A DNA stretch of 28,001 bases from Oscillospiraceae bacterium (GTDB lineage: Bacteria > Bacillota_A > Clostridia > Oscillospirales > Oscillospiraceae), in contig JAGBAI010000139.1 of the NCBI GenBank assembly GCA_017939025.1, positions 1-28,001 of the forward strand, read 5' to 3'. This document shows positions 8,141 to 14,379 of this stretch, piece after piece. Both the position numbers and the translations under genes were made by a program. Under the pieces are notes generated by a model that saw only the letters and a list, made by a program, of their open reading frames with translations, did no database searches and was not told the origin of the DNA. Each line of letters opens with the position of its first letter. Position 1 is the stretch's first letter.

Positions 8141-8173
8141 AACGCCCACAGGCGCAAATTGCCTGTGGGCGTT
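8141..8173 (-). terminator. Terminator of the AOR2-moaD2-moeB-mobA/modE unit
   Basis: AACGCCCACAGGC (8141-8153) and GCCTGTGGGCGTT (8161-8173) form a perfect 13-bp stem with a 7-nt loop. It lies just after the MobA/ModE stop and is followed on the minus strand by a T-rich tail, separating this unit from AOR1. Confidence 0.85.
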
Positions 8174-8179
8174 CATTTG

Positions 8180-9106
8180 TTAAGGTGTATCCACAAAGGA
8201 ATCGAAAAATTGACCATACAGTGTCTGGGCATACCTGTTCAGATGCTCTGAGAACTGGTCATAGGCCTCCATAAGCAGCTTCCCCTTCTGGGTCAGATCG
8301 CTTCCTCTGCCGCTGGCACCGCCGCGGTTGCGGGTGATCAGCGGGAAACCCAGCTCATCCTCTACCCGGTTGAGCATATTCCAGGCAGCGGAGTAGGAGA
8401 TCTGCATCAGGCTGCAGGCATCCCGGACGGAGTGGGTATCCTCCACCAAATGCAGCAGCATAGACAGCCGGGGATCATACAAAGGAGCGTTGTTATACAG
8501 CGTCACTTCCGCAATGGGACGGGACAGCTGCCGGTTGTGGTTCTGAATCAGTAGTTTCCGATGGCGCATATCCGAACTCCGAAGAAGGATCCCGGAGTCT
8601 TCCACACGGACGGATTCCAAAGGAAGCGCGCCCTGCCGGATGGCTGTTTCCGCTGTGACATAATCCGGTTGTGCCAGGAGAAATTCCATTGCCTGATCAT
8701 CCAGCAGAAGCGGATAACCGTTGACGTGTCTGGTTTCCGGCACCACCAGGGAAGCCGGACTTTGCAGCATAGCCTGTAGAGTCGAGGGAAGAAACAGCGG
8801 AACATCTCCGGGAACCACAAAAACCCGGCGGAATTTTCCACGCATGAAGGAAAGCCCCTGCTGCAATCCCTGAAAGAACCCGGTTCCTTCCTTGCAGCGC
8901 AGAAAGATCACACCATTCTGAGCCAGCTGCCGTTCGGTCTTTTTATTCTCCGGGCCCACAACCAGCCCCACTGTGGACACTCCTGCGCACTGAAACGCGG
9001 AGATCATCCGCTGTCCGGCGGAGATGGCGCCGACCTCCGAAAGCAAAGCGGCGACACCGGAAACTTTGCTCAGACCGGTGGTTACGATCAATGCGCCGAT
9101 TTTCAT
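8180..9106 (-). CDS. Degenerate MobA-like domain fused to a ModE-type DNA-binding domain
   Basis: This 308-residue fusion has two parts. Residues 1-190 resemble MobA/NTP-transferase proteins, with VVPGDVPLF (about 97-105) matching the metal/nucleotide GDxPL motif. The first loop, normally LAGGxSxRMG...K, reads LIVTTGLSKVSG, so the catalytic Gly-Gly, Arg and Lys are not evident. Residues about 203-295 match the winged-helix of ModE, including ISYSAAWNMLNRVEDELG and the glycine-rich wing RGGASGRGSD followed by LTQKG. The molybdate-binding MOP domains of classical ModE are absent. It follows moeB by 27 bp with AGAGGTG before the ATG. The N-terminal half may sense a nucleotide or pterin and the C-terminal half bind DNA in this island; this role is inferred. 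Confidence 0.8.
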   Translation of the reverse strand: MKIGALIVTTGLSKVSGVAALLSEVGAISAGQRMISAFQCAGVSTVGLVVGPENKKTERQLAQNGVIFLRCKEGTGFFQGLQQGLSFMRGKFRRVFVVPGDVPLFLPSTLQAMLQSPASLVVPETRHVNGYPLLLDDQAMEFLLAQPDYVTAETAIRQGALPLESVRVEDSGILLRSSDMRHRKLLIQNHNRQLSRPIAEVTLYNNAPLYDPRLSMLLHLVEDTHSVRDACSLMQISYSAAWNMLNRVEDELGFPLITRNRGGASGRGSDLTQKGKLLMEAYDQFSEHLNRYAQTLYGQFFDSFVDTP

Positions 9107-9133
9107 GGTGTCACCTCTTTCTTGTTTTATCCG

Positions 9134-9805
9134 TCAGACCATGGGAATGGTCTCAAATTCCTGGTTCAGCAAATCGAAGTAATAAACCGTCCCGGTTTCC
9201 ACACTTCTGCCAAGGAGCCATTTGACACACAGGGCAGTCTGCATGGAGGCACACAGGGCAGGGGTAAAGCTGAGAACGCTCTTATCCGTAATTTCGATTT
9301 CTTCCGGGTACAGCGTGTCGATCAGCCGGTCTCCCGGCACGGAAATGGCTGCCTGGGCCACCCAGCCCTGAATGGCTCCGTAAATATAGGGGATGTTTTT
9401 CTTTTCACAGGCGGCAGCCAGAATTTTTCGGCTCTGAATATTGTCCAGCGCATCCACAACGATGTGGCAGCCTTCCAGCAACGCTTCCGCATTATTTTCT
9501 GTAAGAAACGTTTCTGCCGCGTCAACGGTTACATCGGGATTGACCCGGGCAATCTGGTCAGCAGCAGCCTTTGCCTTGCTGACACCCAGAAGCGGCACGC
9601 AGCTAAGCAGCTGGCGGTTTAAGTTAGATGCCTCAAACACATCGCCATCCACCACCCGCAGAAATCCCACACCGATCCGGGCCAGCTGGTCAATAATATG
9701 ACCACCCAGGCCGCCGCAGCCCACCACCAGAACGCGCTTTTGCTTCAGAAGTTCACATTCCGCTTCGGTAAGGGCTGGCATATTTCGCACATAACGGGGC
9801 TCCAT
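9134..9805 (-). CDS. moeB: MoeB/ThiF-family E1-like adenylyltransferase
   Basis: This 223-residue protein activates the C-terminal glycine of MoaD-type sulfur carriers with ATP. Visible features are the nucleotide loop GCGGLGG (29-35), D53/D55 in VVDGDVFE, the SNLNRQ motif (60-65), K77 and the DALDN segment (118-122). It is somewhat shorter than E. coli MoeB (about 250), and the two Cys-x-x-Cys zinc pairs are missing, as in several small ThiF relatives. It starts one base after the moaD2 stop and sits between moaD2 and the MobA/ModE fusion. It is the only E1 gene in the window, so it probably charges both MoaD1 and MoaD2. A ThiF or HesA-like role elsewhere is possible but less likely here. 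Confidence 0.88.
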   Translation of the reverse strand: MEPRYVRNMPALTEAECELLKQKRVLVVGCGGLGGHIIDQLARIGVGFLRVVDGDVFEASNLNRQLLSCVPLLGVSKAKAAADQIARVNPDVTVDAAETFLTENNAEALLEGCHIVVDALDNIQSRKILAAACEKKNIPYIYGAIQGWVAQAAISVPGDRLIDTLYPEEIEITDKSVLSFTPALCASMQTALCVKWLLGRSVETGTVYYFDLLNQEFETIPMV

Positions 9806-9806
9806 A

Positions 9807-10028
9807 TCAGCCGCCTCCCACAGCGGGGAAGAGAGAAACGATATCCTCGTCTTTGACCTCGGTTTCCGGCTTCTGGTGGAATCCGTTGATCAGCAGGATA
9901 TTCACTTCCTTGCGATCAATACTCAGAACATCCATAATATCCTGGACGTTTTTGATGGAATCGGATTCCATCTGATAGACTTTCTGTCTGCCCTGACGCA
10001 GACCGGCAAATAAGCGTACTTCGATCAT
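9807..10028 (-). CDS. moaD: MoaD-like ubiquitin-fold sulfur carrier paired with AOR2
   Basis: This 73-residue beta-grasp protein ends in FPAVGGG, providing the C-terminal Gly-Gly needed for adenylation and thiocarboxylation. MIEVRLFAGLR is a typical MoaD start and VKDEDIVSLFP is the usual penultimate strand. It shares the fold but is clearly different in sequence from MoaD1. A strong AGGAGG precedes its ATG. It lies downstream of AOR2 and immediately upstream of moeB, so carrier and activating enzyme are co-expressed. Confidence 0.87.
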   Translation of the reverse strand: MIEVRLFAGLRQGRQKVYQMESDSIKNVQDIMDVLSIDRKEVNILLINGFHQKPETEVKDEDIVSLFPAVGGG

Positions 10029-10052
10029 AATAGCTCCTCCTCATGATTAGGA

Positions 10053-10079
10053 AAGGGGAGGGGCAGAACCCCTCCCCTT
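10053..10079 (-). other. GC-rich hairpin between AOR2 and moaD2
   Basis: AAGGGGAGGGG (10053-10063) pairs with CCCCTCCCCTT (10069-10079), loop CAGAA. On the minus strand only a weak T-tract follows. It probably acts as a partial terminator or mRNA-processing hairpin that keeps AOR2 expression above that of moaD2-moeB. Confidence 0.5.
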
Positions 10080-10091
10080 ATATTATGATAC

Positions 10092-11912
10092 TTACTTACC
10101 GATGCACTCGTCAAGACCCAGTCTCTTCAGAGTCTCGTCAGTGGGGAAGGCAGCCTCCCAGCCGCGAACCTTGTAGTACTCGGGCAGGGTAATGGGCAGC
10201 TTGGAAACCAGACCCTTGGAGGGGCCATCAGGGATGGGCTCTTCCAGCAGACGCTTGGGCAGACGGTCATCCTCGGGCTTCATGCCGGCAGCCTTGTTAA
10301 ACATTCTTTCAATGTTGTAGATACGCTCGCCGATGGTGAGAACTTCCTCGGGAGTGTACTCGGTGCCGCAGGCAGCGTTTAAGAGCTTGGTGTACTCGGG
10401 AGCACCCAGAGCGAAGGAGGTGAACAGGCACAGACCCATGGAGTCGATGACAGCGGTCAGATCCTGGAAGGTCTTGGACCAGAATGCCTTCTCGTTGGTG
10501 ACGGTACGATCCAGCTGGACGGGCAGACCCACGACTTCGGGAGCGATGGTGTAGCCACGGACATGGCAGCCACCACGGTTGGAGGTAGCGTAGGTGATGC
10601 CGATACCCTGAACACCACGGGCGTCGTAAGCGGGCATCTCCTGCTTCTTAACAGACATGGAAACCTCGGGCATACCGTAGTGCTCGCACAGACGGGCGGA
10701 GCCGGAGCTCATCAGCCAATCCAGCTCGGTCTTGGGATCGCCCATGCGCTTGGTCCACTCGATCAGAGCGGGAACGCTGCCCCACTCCAGAGGGAAGCCT
10801 TCGCAGTCCTCTTCCTTAATGGCGCCGCGCTGGTACAGCTCCATAGCGGCAGCAATGGTGCAGGGAACGGAGATGGCGTCCAGGCCGTACTCGTTGCACC
10901 AGTAGTTGGCTTCGTTGACGGCAGCCAGGTCATTGTTGTCCATGTTGGCGCCGTAAGCCCACAGGGGTTCGTACTCGGGACCGCCGACGACCTTGTCGCC
11001 GACCTTGACGATACGGCCACAGGCGATGGGGCAGCGGTGGCAGGCACCGGCCTTGACCAGGTACTTCTCAGCCAGAGCTTCGCCGGAAACGTCTTCAGCC
11101 TTATCGTAGTAAGCTTCCTGCCAGTTCTTGGTAGGCAGGGAGCCAACGCCGTTGATGACGTTGACCAGAGAAGCGGTGCCCAGAGCCCGCAGACCGCCGC
11201 CGGTCAGACCGTTCTCACGGATGTTGACCATAACGTCCTTGTTGGCAGCCTTCAGAGCCTCGGCAGATACCAGAACCTCATCAGCGTTCTTCTTGGAAGC
11301 GGTGACAACGATGCCCTTCAGCTTCTTGGAGCCCATGACGGCACCGACACCGGAGCGGCCGGCAGCGCGGTCCTTGTCGTTCATGATGGCAGCCAGAAGA
11401 ACCTTCTTCTCACCGGCGATACCGATGGACAGAACGGAGGAATCCTTGCCGTGCTTTTCCTTCAGCTTCTCATCCAGCTCTTCGGAATAGAGGCCCAGAT
11501 ACTCGCGGGCATCCAGCAGCTCGATCTTGTCGTCAACGATGTTGATGTAGGTCCACTCGGGAGCTTCGCCTTCCACGATCAGTGCATCCCAGCCAGCGTA
11601 CTTCAGCTTGGCACCCCAGATGCCGCCGGAGTTGGAGCAGGCGATCATGCCGGTCAGAGGAGACTTGGTGACGACCATGTAACGGCCGGAGGAGGGAGCG
11701 CCGGCGCCGGTCAGAGGGCCGGTGATGTAAACCAGCTTGTTGTCAGGACCCAGGGCGTCAGCAGTGGCGCAGCCTTCGTCATAGACGATCTTGGTGCCCA
11801 GGCCACGGCCGCCGATGAACTTCTTAGCCAGATCGGTATCCAGCTTTTCAACGGTGATAGTGCCGGTGGTCAGGTTAATGCGGGCAAGTTTTTCGTAGTA
11901 TGCGTATGCCAT
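10092..11912 (-). CDS. Tungsten-containing aldehyde:ferredoxin oxidoreductase, copy 2 (AOR2)
   Basis: This 606-residue AOR-family enzyme has the full domain set. [4Fe-4S] ligands are C291, C294 and C298 in ACHRCPIAC and C495 in MGLCLFTSF. Family signatures include ITGPLTGAGAPSSGRY (about 63-78), AAGRSGVGAVMGSKKLKG (about 183-200), MPAYDARG (about 426-433) and SNRGGCHVRG (444-453). It uses a bis-tungstopterin centre and ferredoxin to oxidise aldehydes. The ATG at 11912 has GGAGG about 8 bp upstream; an in-frame TTG at 11927 overlaps that site and is rejected. It heads the unit with moaD2, moeB and the MobA/ModE fusion, and is divergent from the regulator at 12218. Its codons are strongly biased and uniform, suggesting high expression. 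The substrate aldehyde is not readable. Confidence 0.93.
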   Translation of the reverse strand: MAYAYYEKLARINLTTGTITVEKLDTDLAKKFIGGRGLGTKIVYDEGCATADALGPDNKLVYITGPLTGAGAPSSGRYMVVTKSPLTGMIACSNSGGIWGAKLKYAGWDALIVEGEAPEWTYINIVDDKIELLDAREYLGLYSEELDEKLKEKHGKDSSVLSIGIAGEKKVLLAAIMNDKDRAAGRSGVGAVMGSKKLKGIVVTASKKNADEVLVSAEALKAANKDVMVNIRENGLTGGGLRALGTASLVNVINGVGSLPTKNWQEAYYDKAEDVSGEALAEKYLVKAGACHRCPIACGRIVKVGDKVVGGPEYEPLWAYGANMDNNDLAAVNEANYWCNEYGLDAISVPCTIAAAMELYQRGAIKEEDCEGFPLEWGSVPALIEWTKRMGDPKTELDWLMSSGSARLCEHYGMPEVSMSVKKQEMPAYDARGVQGIGITYATSNRGGCHVRGYTIAPEVVGLPVQLDRTVTNEKAFWSKTFQDLTAVIDSMGLCLFTSFALGAPEYTKLLNAACGTEYTPEEVLTIGERIYNIERMFNKAAGMKPEDDRLPKRLLEEPIPDGPSKGLVSKLPITLPEYYKVRGWEAAFPTDETLKRLGLDECIGK

Positions 11913-11979
11913 AACGATAACCTCCAAAAGTTTTGTATATATCCGTTTTTTATTATTTTCTGCTTGATTGGATACTTTA

Positions 11980-12007
11980 ATTATATTTGAAAATAAGTTT
12001 CGCGCAA
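11980..12007 (-). promoter_or_regulatory. Candidate promoter of AOR2
   Basis: On the minus strand a perfect TATAAT (11980-11985) is preceded by TTGCGC (12002-12007) with a 16-bp spacer. The start near 11973 would give a leader of about 60 nt. The nearest hexamer block (12027-12062) lies about 20-55 bp upstream of the -35, a typical activator position. Confidence 0.55.
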
Positions 12008-12145
12008 GGCTTCCCGGCTATTTCCGCGTGAACTGATACGAAACCATTCCAACTTGCACGAACCGGAATCGGATCACACAAAAAACACTGTGCGAAATAA
12101 TATGAAAAACTATGAATTGACACGAACTTCCAAGGCCGTGAGGAC

Positions 12146-12174
12146 TTGTGGAACATTACGAAAAAGAGTATAAT
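12146..12174 (+). promoter_or_regulatory. Candidate promoter of the regulator-moeA-moaA operon
   Basis: TTGTGG (12146-12151), a 17-bp spacer and a perfect TATAAT (12169-12174) precede the regulator gene. One YRYGAA hexamer (12157-12162) sits inside the spacer, suggesting autoregulation. Confidence 0.55.
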
Positions 12175-12217
12175 ATAGCTTATATATCTGTGGGATTATG
12201 CCGAAGGAGGGAAAACC

Positions 12218-13153
12218 GTGTCGCAGAACAAATCCCTGTCCACCCAGGAAGTGGCGGACATTCTCCATGTCAGCAAATCAACGATTTATGATCTTATCCG
12301 CAAGGGTGAGATCCATTCCTATAAGATCGGCAGAAAAGTGCGCTTTACCCAGGACGATGTGGATGCCTATATTGCCCGTTCCCGGCATGAGCACTCCACC
12401 CGGCCTGTGAAAAATATCGATACCCATTCCACACTGCTGACGCCTCCCAAGGAAGAAAAGCCGGAGCTGATCATCTCCGGGCAGGATGTGGTGCTGGATA
12501 TTCTGGCAAATTATTTGCAGCAGGAAGGTGTCAACACGGCCCGTACCTATTTAAACAGCTTTGAGGGGCTGCTTTCCCTGTATCAGGACAATATCCATGT
12601 GGCGGCCTGCCACCTGTTCGATGGGGTTGATTACAACACCTCTTATGTCCGCAGCCTGATGCCGGGAATTTCCGCGGTATTGGTAAATGTCAGCTACCGG
12701 ACCCAGGGCTTTTATGTCCAGAAGGGAAATCCTAAGGGAATCAAGGGCTGGTCAGATCTGGGGCGGGAAGATATTTCTGTTCTCAACCGCCGGGTAGGCT
12801 CTTCTGCACGGATCCTGATGGACACCCAGCTGAAGCGGCTGGGAATTTCTGCGTCCAGCGTTAAAGGCTACGAAAGGATTATGAAATCTCATCTGACTAT
12901 GGCGGCAGCCATCGCCGCGGGAGAAGCAGACCTGGCCATTGGTACCGAACGAATCTCTCGGCAGATCGATGGTCTGGATTTTATCCCCCTGCTGGAAGAG
13001 CGGTTTGACTTTGTAATAAAGAAAGAAATGATGGAAACCGAAGCAGTAAAGAAGCTGCTGAAGGTATTGCAGATGCCGGCATTCCGAAAGGAAATTGCCC
13101 ACTTCTCGGGCAACGATTACCGGGATCTGGGAAAAATAATGACTGAGGTGTAA
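12218..13153 (+). CDS. HTH (excisionase-type) transcriptional regulator with PBP-like sensor domain
   Basis: This 311-residue protein joins an N-terminal MerR/excisionase-type helix-turn-helix (about 6-56, with STQEVADILHVSKSTIYDLI and a KIGRKVRF wing) to a periplasmic-binding-protein-like domain without a signal peptide (about 85-305). The same PBP-like domain type forms the C-terminus of MoeA2 in this operon; the MoeA2 motif QKGSGTRIL corresponds here to RVGSSARIL. The protein is predicted to sense a cytoplasmic ligand, plausibly tungstate, molybdate or a cofactor precursor, and to control this operon and AOR2. It uses a GTG start with AAGGAGGG (12204-12211) 6 bp upstream. The ATG at 12198 is in another frame. 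It is first in the long operon, with moeA1 one base after its stop. The ligand is inferred. Confidence 0.82.
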   Translation: MSQNKSLSTQEVADILHVSKSTIYDLIRKGEIHSYKIGRKVRFTQDDVDAYIARSRHEHSTRPVKNIDTHSTLLTPPKEEKPELIISGQDVVLDILANYLQQEGVNTARTYLNSFEGLLSLYQDNIHVAACHLFDGVDYNTSYVRSLMPGISAVLVNVSYRTQGFYVQKGNPKGIKGWSDLGREDISVLNRRVGSSARILMDTQLKRLGISASSVKGYERIMKSHLTMAAAIAAGEADLAIGTERISRQIDGLDFIPLLEERFDFVIKKEMMETEAVKKLLKVLQMPAFRKEIAHFSGNDYRDLGKIMTEV

Positions 13154-13154
13154 G

Positions 13155-14375
13155 ATGTTACATGTAAAAACGCCGGAAGAAGTTCTGGCTTTGATTGAAA
13201 GTGAATTTGAAGCGGTTGCAGGTGCAGAACTGGTTTCCCTGTCCGCTGCCATGGGTCGGGTGCTGGCAGAGGACATCGCCGCTACAGAATATGTTCCCGA
13301 CTTTGACCGCTCCACCGTAGACGGCTACGCCGTCCGGGCAAGGGATACTTTCGGCTGCACCGATGCCATTCCTGCCATCCTCCCGCTGCAGGGCGAGGTG
13401 TTCATGGGCGAAGGCGCGGAATTTCAGCTGAATCCGGAGCAGTGTGTTGCCGTTCCCACCGGCGGTGCAGTACCCAAGGGTGCCGACAGCGTGGTGATGG
13501 TGGAGTACACCGAGGACTACGGTGACGGAACCATCGGTATTTCCAAATCCGCCGCACCGGGACAGAACATGATCTTCCGGGGTGACGATGTGTATCCCGG
13601 CAAGGTGATTTTGCAGAAGGGAAGAGTCCTTTCTTCCCAGGACATTGGCGCACTGGCTGCCATCGGACGGGTGGAGGTTCCGGTTCGCAAAAGAATAACC
13701 GTTGGTGTCATCTCCACCGGCGATGAGCTGGTTTCTCCGGAGGTGGTGCCCGGCCCCGGACAGGTGCGCAATGTCAACGGCCCCATGCTGGAAGCCATGC
13801 TTGGTGCCTTTGGGGTAAATGTGATCAATTACGGAATCGTCATTGACAATGAACCCCTTCTTTCCGAGAAGGTGACAAAGGCGGTTTCCGAATGTGATGC
13901 TGTCCTGCTTTCCGGCGGCAGCAGCGTGGGTGTGAAGGATGCCGCCTGCCGGATCATTGCGTCTATGGGAAGCCTCCTGCTCCACGGCATCGCCATCAAG
14001 CCCGGCAAGCCTACCATTCTGGGCAAGGCAGGTGTCAAGCCTCTGGTTGGTCTGCCCGGTCATCCGGTGGCGGCTTATTTTATTACCAAGCTGTTTGTCC
14101 TGCCGTTGCTGGGCAGATTAATGGACAGAAAACAGGAAACCTATACCTCCACCGCTAAAGTCACCGAAAGCATCGGTGCAAACCATGGCCGTGCCCAGTA
14201 CCAGTGCTGCCGCTTAGAGCGCCGGGACGGCGAGCTGTACGCTTACCCCATCCGTGGCAAGTCCGGTCTGATCACCACCCTGGCAGGTAGCGACGGCTAT
14301 TTCTGCATCGACCGGGACTGTGAGGGGCTGCCCAGGCTTGCCGAAATTCAAGTAACGATTTCTCAGGGAGATTAA
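13155..14375 (+). CDS. moeA: Molybdopterin molybdenumtransferase MoeA, copy 1
   Basis: This 406-residue protein has the standard MoeA length. MoeA inserts molybdate or tungstate into adenylylated pterin with release of AMP. Signatures include FDRSTVDGYAVRA (about 50-62), the STGDELV segment with the following RNVNG, LLSGGSSVGVKD, KPGKPTILGK and GLPGHPVAAYF. It starts one base after the regulator stop with GAGGTG upstream, so it is coupled. A second, larger MoeA follows directly. Two paralogues may specialise for tungsten versus molybdenum or for different pathway steps, as suggested for archaea and some clostridia; the sequence does not say which is which. Confidence 0.92.
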   Translation: MLHVKTPEEVLALIESEFEAVAGAELVSLSAAMGRVLAEDIAATEYVPDFDRSTVDGYAVRARDTFGCTDAIPAILPLQGEVFMGEGAEFQLNPEQCVAVPTGGAVPKGADSVVMVEYTEDYGDGTIGISKSAAPGQNMIFRGDDVYPGKVILQKGRVLSSQDIGALAAIGRVEVPVRKRITVGVISTGDELVSPEVVPGPGQVRNVNGPMLEAMLGAFGVNVINYGIVIDNEPLLSEKVTKAVSECDAVLLSGGSSVGVKDAACRIIASMGSLLLHGIAIKPGKPTILGKAGVKPLVGLPGHPVAAYFITKLFVLPLLGRLMDRKQETYTSTAKVTESIGANHGRAQYQCCRLERRDGELYAYPIRGKSGLITTLAGSDGYFCIDRDCEGLPRLAEIQVTISQGD

Positions 14376-14379
14376 GTTT

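Larger units (their letters stand above)
11913..12217. promoter_or_regulatory. Divergent control region between AOR2 and the HTH-PBP regulator
   Basis: This 305-bp AT-rich gap has no gene. It holds an AOR2 promoter on the minus strand and a promoter for the regulator operon on the plus strand. Between them lie repeated hexamers of consensus YRYGAA. The hexamers start at 12027, 12037 and 12057; at 12091, 12101, 12111 and 12121, exactly 10 bp apart; and at 12157, inside the spacer of the rightward promoter. All point the same way. The pattern suggests co-operative binding of a regulator along one DNA face. Confidence 0.6.

Noticed and set aside
6434..8251. Long plus-strand open frame (605 codons) opposite AOR1
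   Set aside because: It is the antisense of AOR1, runs through the terminator and promoter, has no ribosome binding site and low-complexity Gly/Gln/Val composition. AOR1 explains the codon pattern.
10563..11990. Long plus-strand open frame (475 codons) opposite AOR2
   Set aside because: It is antisense to a well-conserved AOR gene, has no start signals and repetitive Gly/Asp/Val content; it arises from biased codon use of AOR2.
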